A DNA stretch of 64,000 nt from Histomonas meleagridis (lineage: Eukaryota > Parabasalia > Tritrichomonadida > Dientamoebidae): positions 1 through 64,000 of the forward strand of contig WSYJ01000037.1 of NCBI GenBank assembly GCA_020186115.1. The letters are read 5' to 3'. This document shows, piece by piece, positions 20,874 through 31,006 of this stretch (position 1 is the stretch's first letter; every line of letters begins with the position of its first letter). The position numbers were made by a program, and so were the translations under genes. Below the pieces are notes generated by a model, which was given only the letters and a program-made list of their open reading frames with translations, was not told the origin of the DNA and ran no database searches.

Positions 20874-23800
20874 ATGGATTTTAATACTAACTTTGAAAGT
20901 TTTACTTTTGTTCTTTGGGGTTTATTGGAAATGAATGATATTTTTAGCTATATTAATAATCTCTTTTCCTTTTCAATTATTCCTGCTAATTTCATTTGCA
21001 AGAATGTAAAGATTAAGTTTTCATCTCCTTTGTTTACTACTAAGATTTTAGAACCACTAAAAAATCCTTATATATCCAAATGCATTTTAATGAATATTAT
21101 TCAAATCTTTACTACAGATTCATTATCAAGATTGACTCCACATTTACAGAAAGAGTATAAAAACATAAAAAATGAATTACAAACAAAGTATAGCTTATCA
21201 AATATCATTTTTTATCTACAAAATATGAAAAAATTTATTGAATACATTAATTCTATTGTCACATGGTTTGTTGAAATTGTTCTTGATTATATTAAAAATC
21301 CATTTCAAAAGGAATTCTTCATTACTTCTATAAAAAAATTTAATTCTTGTTTTAATTATTTAAAATTTTTAGATCAAGGAATCATTGTTGAACTTAAATT
21401 TGTTCCGAAAGAATTTAACATTGAATTAATACAAGAATTCGTTAATGAACTAATGCTACAAGTAAAATGTTGTGTTGAAGTTACTGAAAAAATATTGGAA
21501 CAACCTAAAAATATTGAGCTACAAAAATTATTAACAAATGAACTTCAAAAGCTCTTAATGAGTCCCAAAGATTTTTCATTAATTTATACAAGATTAATGC
21601 AGAACATAAATTTAACAAACACATCAACTAATTCTCCACAAATTTTCTTCAAAAATTTCACAACTGTATCTTCAGATATATGTCTTTTAGCAATTATTTT
21701 AGCTATTTCTATACCAGAACAACTAGAAGATACAACAAATATTTTATCAAAGTTTTCATTGCATTGTTTTGAAACTTTTGCATTCCTTTCTTCTGCTCTA
21801 AATTATAAAGGAACATTTGAAGTATTAATAAATCACTCTCTTCAATCAAATAAAAAAATGAATTCAATGATTTATTCATTATTACAAAAGTTATCTGAAA
21901 TTTTACCTTCTGTAGAAGGACCATTTGGAGATTATTTAAGAAAACAATTATATGAAAATTTTGAAACAATATTACAACTTCAACAACAATTTTATCAAAA
22001 TCTAAATAAAACAATTGAAGATATTAAATCATGTAATGAATTTTATAAATATAATATTAATTCTATATCAATGCATGCTCGAACATTAATAAACTCTATA
22101 TCGAAAACAATAGAAAATATTCAACCAGTAAAAATATTAGAAAAAAATTATTTGCAATTTTGTGAGTATTTAAAAATTTATTCGCTCAAACAAATTGATA
22201 TGAAGAAACGTGTGTTTATTGTTGAAAAAGAAATTTTATTAAATAACAAAATGAAAACATTTTTTTCGGTACAATCCGAAACATTTAAAGAACAAATAAT
22301 AATATATAAAATGAAAATATTTGGAATTGATATTATGAATTCATTGACTTTAGTGGAAACATATGAATACGGATTTAAAGACTTATTAAATATTAAAAGA
22401 AAACTTTCAAAATTAATTGTTCGTTTTTATCCAGACAATTTTCAAGATTTAATACAAGAAATTAAAGTAAACGAATTAAACGCAGTTATTAATATGTTAT
22501 ATGAATCATATGAAATTTTTTGCATTAATAACAATGATAAAGATCCAAAAGAAGTATTAATTTGTTTAAAAGAATGTATCAAATTAAATATAATAATTGA
22601 AGGAATTTCAATATTTTTAAACCAAAAAAGCGAAATGTTGAAACAATTTGTATTAATTATTAAAAAAATTACATACAATTTTAAAATATTTTTACAAAAC
22701 ATTCTCTATTGTATACTAAATTTATTCATTAACATGTTAGATGATTACGAAAAAGACTTCAAAAAAATTCAATTACTAAAAGAAAAATTTACTGATAATT
22801 TACCATATTATTCGCGTGAGTTTACGAATGATTTAATTAAATCATCACGTGAAATCATCGAATCATATGAAATTTTTTTCGAGTATAATAAACTGTTGTT
22901 AAAATGTATTAATATTTATAAAGAATTACAATGTTTTACTGAAGTTTTACAAGAAACAAATTTTTTTCATTTCAATTTAATAGGATATATTATAAAGGAT
23001 TATGTATGTAAGATTAATGACTTCATTAATAACAATGAAATTTCATATTTCGAAAGATCACAAAGTATTTTTTTATATATAATAGAACTTAGTGATTATA
23101 TTGATTATGTAAATGAACTTAAATTTCATAAACAACTCCTTTTAAATGCTATGCGAAACATTATTTTATATGAAGCAGAACATTCTTTTTATCAAGAAAA
23201 CATACAATTTAGAGAAAATATCAATAAAGAAATACTGAGTATAAAAGCATTACTTCCTCACGTTGTTGTAATAGGAGATAAATATATAAAAAATATTAAA
23301 ATAATTTCCGATAAGAAAACAAATATTCCAGATTTTAAATTCAAAGAATATATTAGAAAAGATGAAAATTATAAAATTTATATATTAAAAGAAGAAATTA
23401 ATAAAATTTTTAATGAAGAAAATCATCAAAATTCTTCCAAATTGATAATTACAAAAACGATTCAAATCTTGAAAATTATATTCGTTTTATTATCTAAGCA
23501 ACAAAATATTTTTATATTTATGAATAATATTTTATCTGAAACAAGTCTTATTCTTTCTGATCTTATCCTTTATACAAAGGTTAATACAAATGTTAAACAA
23601 AATTTTTGGACAATAATCATTTCAAAAATTGATAATATTGTTAAATTAATCGAAGAAATAACTGATCTTCAAACAGAAGAATTTTTAAATTTTTTAAATA
23701 TATCATCTGAAGTTACTTTATTTGTTTTAAGCTTATTTTCATCTTTTGATAATTCAAATGGTATTACATGTAATGATTTGAAATCATTAAAAAAAATTTC

Positions 23801-24836
23801 AAAAATAATAATTTTGTTTATTGAAGGAAGTGAAGAAGAATTAAAATGTACAACAATTATCAATCACTTAAAGAAGATCACTCAAAATTTCATTCCAAAT
23901 CTTCAAAATATTAAAATTTGTATTGATTCTATATATGAAATATTATCATTATTTGATTCATATTTATATCCAATAGTATATTTAGAACGCCAAACAAATG
24001 TTTTAATAATACCAATATCATTTGATATAAATTTAAATGAAAATTCATTTGATAATATCAAACTATTTTTAGAATCATTACTTCGTGATACACAAGAAGT
24101 GTTTAAAATGTTCAAAAATAAAATCAACAACAAACAAACAAATTCCAAAATTATTATTAAACTTTTGAATAATTTTCATGCAAAAATAAGCTTAATTTCA
24201 AGTGTTCTAAATTTTTTGATGCAATTATCAACAAATAATAAAAAAGAAACAAAAATTAAATGTTTCAATAATTCACTTCAATATATTGGGAATTTGATGA
24301 TTCAAGTCGTACAAGAAAGAAAAACAGGAAGAATAACATGGAGATATTCATTAGTTTGTTTTATATGTTCATTTAAAGTATTTTTACATCAAATAAAAGA
24401 GATAATTCCCTTTGCTTTAGAAGTAAATATTACAGATTTATATTTAAAACAATTATATTTAATAATTTTTCGTTTAAAAAAATGTAAATTTAATGATTAC
24501 TTAATGATAAAACTTCATAAAAAATTAAAAGTTTTGTTTAAATCCATTTTACAAACTTTTGCTGATATTTCTGAAAGTAAAAAAGAGAAAATAATAAAAA
24601 CACTTGAAACAATTGTTAAATGTTTAGAATTAGAACAATCAAATTCATTTCAGAATATGGTCCAATTTGTTATATATGTCACGCAAATAAGAAAAGATTT
24701 TGATGAGTTTGAGACAATTTATAATTCATCTGATAAATTTATAAAAACATTTCAAATATTTCAATCACTCAAAGACAGTTTTGAAGAAGATATTATCACA
24801 AAACTAAATTCACTTTTGGTTCCTTTATCAAATTAA
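20874..24836 (+). CDS. Large all-helical protein, function unknown
   Basis: A 1320-residue protein from ATG 20874, preceded by AACACC. Composition is strongly Leu/Ile/Asn/Lys, and the sequence consists of long amphipathic helices from end to end (for example FTKIVSDKFIKTF-type segments, LQKLSEILPSVEG, ITKTIQILKIIFVLL). There is no signal peptide, convincing membrane helix, zinc motif or enzyme motif. Such a layout fits a cytoplasmic scaffold or tether; talin-rod-like or spectrin-like helical bundles are possible but not shown. Codon use and AT bias match the neighbouring helical gene at 8742. I do not recognise the family. Confidence 0.55.
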   Translation: MDFNTNFESFTFVLWGLLEMNDIFSYINNLFSFSIIPANFICKNVKIKFSSPLFTTKILEPLKNPYISKCILMNIIQIFTTDSLSRLTPHLQKEYKNIKNELQTKYSLSNIIFYLQNMKKFIEYINSIVTWFVEIVLDYIKNPFQKEFFITSIKKFNSCFNYLKFLDQGIIVELKFVPKEFNIELIQEFVNELMLQVKCCVEVTEKILEQPKNIELQKLLTNELQKLLMSPKDFSLIYTRLMQNINLTNTSTNSPQIFFKNFTTVSSDICLLAIILAISIPEQLEDTTNILSKFSLHCFETFAFLSSALNYKGTFEVLINHSLQSNKKMNSMIYSLLQKLSEILPSVEGPFGDYLRKQLYENFETILQLQQQFYQNLNKTIEDIKSCNEFYKYNINSISMHARTLINSISKTIENIQPVKILEKNYLQFCEYLKIYSLKQIDMKKRVFIVEKEILLNNKMKTFFSVQSETFKEQIIIYKMKIFGIDIMNSLTLVETYEYGFKDLLNIKRKLSKLIVRFYPDNFQDLIQEIKVNELNAVINMLYESYEIFCINNNDKDPKEVLICLKECIKLNIIIEGISIFLNQKSEMLKQFVLIIKKITYNFKIFLQNILYCILNLFINMLDDYEKDFKKIQLLKEKFTDNLPYYSREFTNDLIKSSREIIESYEIFFEYNKLLLKCINIYKELQCFTEVLQETNFFHFNLIGYIIKDYVCKINDFINNNEISYFERSQSIFLYIIELSDYIDYVNELKFHKQLLLNAMRNIILYEAEHSFYQENIQFRENINKEILSIKALLPHVVVIGDKYIKNIKIISDKKTNIPDFKFKEYIRKDENYKIYILKEEINKIFNEENHQNSSKLIITKTIQILKIIFVLLSKQQNIFIFMNNILSETSLILSDLILYTKVNTNVKQNFWTIIISKIDNIVKLIEEITDLQTEEFLNFLNISSEVTLFVLSLFSSFDNSNGITCNDLKSLKKISKIIILFIEGSEEELKCTTIINHLKKITQNFIPNLQNIKICIDSIYEILSLFDSYLYPIVYLERQTNVLIIPISFDINLNENSFDNIKLFLESLLRDTQEVFKMFKNKINNKQTNSKIIIKLLNNFHAKISLISSVLNFLMQLSTNNKKETKIKCFNNSLQYIGNLMIQVVQERKTGRITWRYSLVCFICSFKVFLHQIKEIIPFALEVNITDLYLKQLYLIIFRLKKCKFNDYLMIKLHKKLKVLFKSILQTFADISESKKEKIIKTLETIVKCLELEQSNSFQNMVQFVIYVTQIRKDFDEFETIYNSSDKFIKTFQIFQSLKDSFEEDIITKLNSLLVPLSN

Positions 24837-24839
24837 TTT

Positions 24840-25351
24840 TGACTTCAAGAGACAAAAAAACTATAGAATAAAAAAAATATGTAAAAAAAAAACTTTTTTT
24901 ATAATAAAATAGAAAGTGAGTTTGATGAAAAAAGAATCAATAAGATATATATATACATATTCATTAAACACATATGAATTTATAATTGTAATGTGAATTG
25001 CTTCAAATTTCAACTTAAGGCAACTGTTTTTACTGACGCAAACGCAATTGATCGATCAATTTGACAAATTGAATTTTTGGTTTAAAAAGTTCGACAACTC
25101 AACTTTTGATATAAAATTGTTTTATTGGCTTCTCAAAAAGTAAAACAAAAATCCGAACAATTTTTTCTCAATTACAATATAACTATAATAATAATACACG
25201 AATATTCCAATTTTCATTTTTGAGTTAATTTTTATATTAAACATAAACATAAAAATAATAATCATCTCCTTCAAAATTTAAGTTTTGATTTAAGCGACCG
25301 AACAACAATGAAAAAATTTGAATGATTTATTGGAGGTTAATTCTATTTACT
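24840..25351. other. Intergenic, upstream of the BAR-like gene
   Basis: AT-rich, with poly-A/T runs at 24860-24900. The downstream part should contain the promoter of the gene at 25364. No gene seen. Confidence 0.45.
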
Positions 25352-25363
25352 TCACATTGTTTC
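25352..25363 (+). promoter_or_regulatory. Initiator (Inr)-like element of the BAR-like gene
   Basis: TCACATTGTTTC sits immediately before ATG 25364 and resembles the trichomonad initiator TCAYTWYTCATTA. It argues for that Met over the upstream in-frame ATG at 25322. Confidence 0.45.
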
Positions 25364-26116
25364 ATGAAGAAATTCCTGAACAAGACCAAGAAGTCAATCA
25401 CAGTCGGAATTGGAAAAATAGATGAAAAAGTAGGCAGCGACAAGAAACGTGAGGAATCACCTGAGTTTACTCAAGCAATTGCAAACCTTAACGAATTTGA
25501 AGAAGCAATTAAAGGATTCAAAAAGTCCATTAATTCCCTTCGTGATGCTGCTCTTGCTTTCGGTGAAGTAATCATCAATGCTGGTAATTCCTTTAACAAT
25601 GCTCTCAAGGATGGAGACGAAGGTAAACAAGTTGCCCAAAATGCTAAAAACCTTAGTGAGCAACTCAAAGTTTATTACAACAACGCTCATAATTACTTCA
25701 TTCCAACCTTTGTTACATCTAAACTCAATGATATCAACAATCAAATCAAGCAAATCAAGCTTCTTATTGATAAGAGAAAGAAGAACCAGATCCTCTTGAA
25801 GCAAGAAGAATCCAACCTTAAATCTGCTCGTGAAAAGAACCAAAATGTTGAAAAGCATGAAGAATCAACAAAGGCTCGTAAGAAGAAGTTTAAGAAGTAC
25901 AACAAGCTTGTCCTCGAAGAAGTTGAAAAGGTTTACTCTTCAAGGTTTAGCACATATCAAGAATTGTATTCATCAATCATTTTCTACCAATCAGAATTGA
26001 TGAACCTCACATTACAAGGAATCAACTCAAATGTACCACAACTTTCATTTGAATCCAATAGGGATAAGTATCAATCTGTCACATCTGCAGTACCAGAAAC
26101 CTCAGAAACAAAGTAA
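25364..26116 (+). CDS. BAR-domain-like membrane-curvature protein
   Basis: A 250-residue protein read from ATG 25364. Three long helices, with basic residues spaced along them, run from residue ~30 to 230 (FEEAIKGFKKSINSLRDAALAFGE, LVYNNAHNYFIPTF-like centre, then a very basic QVEKHEESTKARKKKFKKYNK segment), followed by SSRFSTYQELYSSIIFYQSE. This order and the final Tyr/Phe-rich helix are typical of classical BAR domains (amphiphysin/Rvs type), which dimerise and bend membranes during endocytosis or membrane trafficking. No SH3 domain follows; the short tail is Ser/Thr-rich. Codon use is clearly less AT-biased than its neighbours, suggesting good expression. Confidence 0.75.
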   Translation: MKKFLNKTKKSITVGIGKIDEKVGSDKKREESPEFTQAIANLNEFEEAIKGFKKSINSLRDAALAFGEVIINAGNSFNNALKDGDEGKQVAQNAKNLSEQLKVYYNNAHNYFIPTFVTSKLNDINNQIKQIKLLIDKRKKNQILLKQEESNLKSAREKNQNVEKHEESTKARKKKFKKYNKLVLEEVEKVYSSRFSTYQELYSSIIFYQSELMNLTLQGINSNVPQLSFESNRDKYQSVTSAVPETSETK

Positions 26117-26147
26117 AAGTCACCATTTTTTATTCTTCTTTTTTGTA

Positions 26148-26250
26148 GTTAACAAACAAATTACTTCTTGAACAAGAAGGAATTGATATTAATGCTAAAG
26201 ATATTTATTTGGTTAATTTAATATTTATTTTATTAATTTGAATTTTCAAA
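26148..26250 (+). pseudogene. Isolated single ankyrin repeat with spacer
   Basis: Directly downstream of the BAR-like gene, the sequence encodes the second half of an ankyrin repeat (NKLLLEQEGIDINAKD), followed by ATTTATTTGG and an AT-rich spacer resembling those of the arrays at 14.7 and 39.0 kb, then AAATTATTTGATACA. No flanking repeats or start codon. It looks like a transposed or left-over repeat unit. Confidence 0.5.
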
Positions 26251-26700
26251 ATAATATAAATTATTTGATACAACAAGAAGGGAATAAGGCGTTTTGAAAC
26301 CCCACTCATCGATGAAGAGCTTTAATGCATGTTGATTATTAACCCATTTTCATCATATTGTTTTCTGAAATATTTAAGAATTTTTGAAAATATTGTAAAA
26401 CAATTAATTCTATCATTGAATAAGAAAATTCATTAATAAATTATATTTGTTATCAAAAATCATCACTAACAAAAGAATCTTGATACTATTTTTTGATTAT
26501 TTGATATTTTTCGCTTTAAAACAAGTTTGAATTCAAACATAAGTAAGGAAAAAAAAAGTTAAATAACATAAATTTTGTAAATTTTTACTTCTTATTGTTC
26601 AAAATGAGATGGAAAATTAATCTATTGTGATATGTGCTTGAAGCAATTTCCAATAACTATTGTTATCATGGATAATAATCCATCATCCATAAAATAATGA
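26251..26700. other. Intergenic, no gene recognised
   Basis: AT-rich sequence between the lone ankyrin repeat and the minus-strand ankyrin-family relic. Nothing else seen. Confidence 0.4.
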
Positions 26701-27330
26701 CTATAATGTAAATTGTGATTCGAGCATTGCCATGAATTTAAATCCTTTAAAACAAATCATTGATAAAATAATTTTATTGGTAACATTAGAGTAATGACCA
26801 ATACGATAAATAACAACGTATAATGTATAAATTGATTTTAACATAGCATATTCATTCCACAGATCACAACAAAGAATGCGGTTCTTCGATCTGACTCGAA
26901 GTATTTTCACAGTATCAGCAATATATATCTTCCAATCAGATCCAAATCTATGATAATGTGCAAAATATCATGGGTGACACTTGGATATAATTGAAGAATC
27001 AACTAAATTTCGTTCAGACAGTTTCCAAATTAGATAATGTGATTCTTCATAATTAGTTTTAAGCATGATATTAACAAAAACATCAATGACATTGGGAATA
27101 CTTTTGTCCATCTCAGTTTCCTTTGCTTGAATTGTTTCCAAATATTTTAGATAAAGATCGCCAGCGATCGAATTTGAGAGATATGCATCATAAGTTAAAT
27201 GACAAATCACTGAAATAAATGTGCTCGGAAAGATTGGGTCAAATAATTCTAATGTTTCTTGAATTGATGAAACAAGGTTATCTTCATTCATGTTTAAAAT
27301 GATTGTTTCGAGTGATTTAAGTAATTCCAT
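26701..27330 (-). pseudogene. Truncated DUF3447/ankyrin-family gene, N-terminal region only
   Basis: From ATG 27330, 120 residues match the N-terminal helical region of the two intact paralogues (LELFDPIFPSTFISVICHLTYDAYL, LYLKYLETIQAKETE, VDVFVNIMLKTNYEESHYLI, LSERNLVDSSIISK). A frameshift around 26965 follows, after which the other frame continues with YFAHYH, the same motif found next in the intact copies (YFAQYK / YFAHYM). After that the match is lost, and the DUF3447/ankyrin half is absent. This is a recently broken, truncated copy. Confidence 0.7.
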
Positions 27331-27749
27331 TGGATCACGTGTATTTGAGCCATTGCTTCATCAAATTTTGCAAAGTTCTAAATTTGCCAAAATATTTAAA
27401 AAGTTCATTGAATACAAAAGCCTTTAACGGCTTAAACTTTTTGATATATTCTGTCAAAATATACAAAGAAAATCAATAACTGTTAAAATTTAACAGACAT
27501 GTGAATTTGAATGGCCATGGATAAATTAGTGAAATTAATTTTAAGGCTTATTAAAATGTGACATTAAACTATTTTAATCTGTTTTTATATTTTTACTTTT
27601 TATAGGAATAATATTTTATAAGGCATTAATACTCAAACATCAAGATACCGAAAGTTTTATCATTAACATCAATAATTTTCAGTGTTTTTTTTTTCTTTTT
27701 CGTTACGAAGTATCATAAAAAAATCTTATAAAAAACATATAAACAATAT
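27331..27749. other. Intergenic, no gene recognised
   Basis: AT-rich region between two minus-strand loci. It contains a homopyrimidine run near 27690. No gene or clear signal seen. Confidence 0.4.
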
Positions 27750-29117
27750 TTACACATGTACAAAAAGCGGCACTTGGCGTATCTTTGATTTATTTGTCAA
27801 ACAGTACATCCAATGCCTTATTATTGGTTCATCCTCATTCGAAAATCCAATAGTTTGAAGTGAGTTTAACATTCTTTCTCTTGTTTGCAGTGTTCTCGTA
27901 GTCAATTCTGCTATTTTTATTTTAAATTTCCCGAATATATGTTTAATATCATTAAAAGAGTTTAAAATTAAAATATTTTCCGATATATTATTTAAATTAC
28001 AATTATGTGAAATATGTCTAATTATCGAATTCTCAGAACATTTTGTTCCATGGAAGGAACAGCTTTGCAACTCAAAAACATTTACCATTTCATTTGGTTT
28101 CATACGTTTTGCAATGATTATATTATAAGGGATACATTCGATAGTTTTAGGTGAATTTCCCCGCGAAATGTGATATGAAAAAGATTCTTTAAACGGTGAA
28201 AAAATTGACAGTTTTTTTGCGAGAGTTTCGCCAACGGTTAAATTATCTGTGATGAGCGCAAGCGTCTTGCCACTAAAAATTGTGAAAAGACAATCGAAAA
28301 TAGTTTTGTTTTGAAACATTGTTGTGATTGATATTGATTCAGAATCATTTTGTTGAAGAAGAGTTTGAATAATTTGTGATGGATTATTTCCAATTGCAAT
28401 ATCAAAACCATCTAACTTTGTTAAGGAACTCATGCTAAATGTGGTTGATGGAAGAGTTTTGATAAAATTGAGAATTTTGGGTATTTGGGATTTCAAATCA
28501 ATTAGACCAGAAATGTCTCTAAGGTTGTTATTAATATAAGTAAAATCTTCTACAGTTTTTGTGCAATTTTCTATTGGTTGAATTTCCTGGATATCATAAT
28601 ATTGAAGAATTGATTTTAATTCATCAATTTTTGATTGAAGACCATGATTCTCAGAACCAAACTTGGAAACTGCAAATTGAAGTTCAGCAGCATATTTCTG
28701 AATTTCAATTGGAAATACATCATTGGAATATTTTTGGAATTCTTTTGTGAGCTTCAGAAGAGATTCGCGATAAAGACATAGTGTTTCATCAATAAGTGTT
28801 GAACTTTGATTTGCTAAAACAAAAACAATTGGACGTGAAAATCCTCGAGCTTCAGTGTCGAGTATTTGAATATGAATTGATATATAATGAAGAGAACAAA
28901 AAAACGACCTTATAATTGTTGGTTCGGGGTTTATTGAAGGTTCTAAATTTGTTGGAGTATTTACGACTAATAAGCGAAAACCATCAGAATCAGGAATAAG
29001 TGTTGAATCATTTTCCCACTCTGTTCTAGGGTAAGAACCTTGAGCGAATTCAAATATTGCACAATAATATTTTGTTGAAGAAACCGGATTTAATAAGGAA
29101 TTATTGTTATTTAACAT
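27750..29117 (-). CDS. Folliculin/SMCR8-like longin-DENN protein
   Basis: A 455-residue protein from ATG 29117, preceded by GTGTCAAC. Near the N-terminus a longin-like region (YYCAIFEFAQGSYPRTEW ... RSFFCSLHYISIHI) is followed by LDTEARGFSRPIVFVLANQ. The D-x-x-ARG-(F/Y)-x-RP signature and following helices (ESLLKLTKEFQKYSNDVFPIE) are characteristic of the folliculin/SMCR8 group of DENN proteins. The C-terminal half (TMFQNKTIFDCLFTIFSGKTLALI) resembles the DENN core. In other eukaryotes these proteins form GAP/GEF-type complexes with Rag or Rab GTPases at lysosomes and in autophagy. Sequence divergence is large, so the choice between folliculin and SMCR8 is open. Confidence 0.6.
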   Translation of the reverse strand: MLNNNNSLLNPVSSTKYYCAIFEFAQGSYPRTEWENDSTLIPDSDGFRLLVVNTPTNLEPSINPEPTIIRSFFCSLHYISIHIQILDTEARGFSRPIVFVLANQSSTLIDETLCLYRESLLKLTKEFQKYSNDVFPIEIQKYAAELQFAVSKFGSENHGLQSKIDELKSILQYYDIQEIQPIENCTKTVEDFTYINNNLRDISGLIDLKSQIPKILNFIKTLPSTTFSMSSLTKLDGFDIAIGNNPSQIIQTLLQQNDSESISITTMFQNKTIFDCLFTIFSGKTLALITDNLTVGETLAKKLSIFSPFKESFSYHISRGNSPKTIECIPYNIIIAKRMKPNEMVNVFELQSCSFHGTKCSENSIIRHISHNCNLNNISENILILNSFNDIKHIFGKFKIKIAELTTRTLQTRERMLNSLQTIGFSNEDEPIIRHWMYCLTNKSKIRQVPLFVHV

Positions 29118-29507
29118 GTTGACACTTTTCGGATAATATTAAAACTTAAAAATAGAAATTTAAAACAGAACTTCTGCACCAAATTCCAAAAATATGTAAA
29201 GCCTACTTTCTATGAATTTTTATTTAAAGATGAGAAATTTTACAATAAACTTTATTAATTATACATTTACTAAAAATTCAATTATATAAATTTTACCATA
29301 ATTTAATTTTTCATTAAATTTTACTCATATTTTCAATCTTTCTTATTTTATTAATAATTAGGTCAGTGATACGATTAAAACACATGTCTCTGGGTGTTTT
29401 TATATTTATAATGAAATATAATATCTTCGAGGAAAATATATTATATATGAAATATTTCTATACCAATTCTTAAAAAAAAACTTTTATTGATGAACATATT
29501 ATTTAAT
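29118..29507. other. Intergenic, no gene recognised
   Basis: AT-rich region between two minus-strand genes, expected to carry the promoter of the folliculin-like gene. No other signal seen. Confidence 0.4.
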
Positions 29508-30554
29508 CTAAAGCTCTATCCATGAATTTGGTTCAACTTCAACATCAATATCATATTCAGGATTTGGTTGTATTGGATCATATTCATCCGTTTCTTCGAC
29601 GTACTGAAGGCATTTAATGCACTTCGACGAGAATTTATTTAAAGTTTTATTTATATGAGATCGAAATTCGAAAATGGAAAAGTTCGTTTCCGAAAAACAA
29701 CTTTCTCTAATGTCTAAGCTAGACCAATATGAGTAAAACGAGCTGCCATTAACACCAGAAGTGTTATTTATGAAGCATGAATGTCGAATTTCTGATTCGA
29801 AATCTGGAGATATATCTCGAACGTATATTGCTCCACCATGCGTTTTGGCTCTATTTCTAATGAACTTAGATCCAATAATGCTTAGAGTGGCTTTGGAAGC
29901 ATAAATAGCTCCACCACGATTTCCGAAATTATTTGTGAATACGCAATTCTTGAAAATGGCATCGCAATCAGAGAAAAATGAGGACTCTGAATTCTCAAAA
30001 GAAGTATCAGAAACATCTATGATAGCTTCAGTTATTGCTTTAATTGGTCGATGTAAATTATTACGAAATATACAATTGTCAATTTGGAAAGTTCCTCCTT
30101 TAACATCGAAAATATCGCCTTTATTGTTTTCAAAAACGCAATCTTTGAATATGATAAGAGGCCATGGAGTTTCTGATATGATACGAATTAAAATAGGTTT
30201 AGCAAAATTGGTGAATGTAAAGCCGACTATCTTTGCCCAACAGAACCTTGATGCAGAATGAATATTGAAGAGAGACTCCCCTGCAATAAAACTCCCATCA
30301 ATAATTGTTTTATCTGTTGTAATAAAAGTTACATTCATAAACATAGAAATATGAAGAAGATCCGAAAGAGGCGAGGGGTAACTTGTAATAGATATTTTTG
30401 AATCATGAAAAAGTAGAGTATCACCATTTCTTATAATGCGTGAAGCAACATCAAAGCTACATGAAGAAGTAAAACAATCACCATCACTACGATCAGATAC
30501 ATGTAATGTTCTTAAGTCTCGTGAATAAGCAAATAAAAAAAGAAGAGAGAACAT
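29508..30554 (-). CDS. Secreted Pmp-like parallel beta-helix protein
   Basis: A 348-residue protein from ATG 30554, starting with a clear signal peptide (MFSLLFLFAYS). It is built of right-handed beta-helix turns with FxxN and GGAI motifs: FTNNFGNRGGAIYA and FIRNRAKTHGGAIYV, plus CVFENN, CIFRNN and CFINNTS. These are the repeats of the polymorphic membrane protein (Pmp) family, known in Chlamydia as adhesins and present as a surface-protein family in trichomonads. There is no C-terminal membrane helix; the tail is acidic and ends WIEL, so it is probably secreted. Length is short for the family. Role in host or surface adhesion is inference. Confidence 0.75.
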   Translation of the reverse strand: MFSLLFLFAYSRDLRTLHVSDRSDGDCFTSSCSFDVASRIIRNGDTLLFHDSKISITSYPSPLSDLLHISMFMNVTFITTDKTIIDGSFIAGESLFNIHSASRFCWAKIVGFTFTNFAKPILIRIISETPWPLIIFKDCVFENNKGDIFDVKGGTFQIDNCIFRNNLHRPIKAITEAIIDVSDTSFENSESSFFSDCDAIFKNCVFTNNFGNRGGAIYASKATLSIIGSKFIRNRAKTHGGAIYVRDISPDFESEIRHSCFINNTSGVNGSSFYSYWSSLDIRESCFSETNFSIFEFRSHINKTLNKFSSKCIKCLQYVEETDEYDPIQPNPEYDIDVEVEPNSWIEL

Positions 30555-31006
30555 TTTATCTGGGGAGTACCATTATAAAATTTCTTGTTTAACGTCTTCT
30601 TTTCTTTTTTCATAAACTGTATAAAATTATGATTTTTTTGCTTAACAATACAAAGCATAACAACTACGCCCAACAAGCTTAAATGGATATAGAAATATTT
30701 CATCAAAAAAAATGAAATTATTATTTTGCAGATGCATTAACACATCTTTTAGTCAGATAAAAAATAGTTTTTCTATGCTTCGCACATATTTATATGGTTG
30801 TTTTTTAGTTGTTGCGCTCATTTTCGTTTTGCAAAACATTTATTCTCAATAATGAACGATTATTTTACACACAAAAAATTGGTAGATCCCTACTTTTTAT
30901 GAGGACTTCGTTAAAACTTTTTCAATATATATCGAACGTTTATATACCTTTATCTGACCGGCCAAATATAATTGACAGATACAGTTAAAAAATTCATTCA
31001 AGAAAA
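30555..31006. other. Divergent intergenic region
   Basis: Between the Pmp-like gene (minus) and the Derlin gene (plus); should hold both promoters. TTCATTCAAG just before ATG 31007 is initiator-like. No gene seen. Confidence 0.45.
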
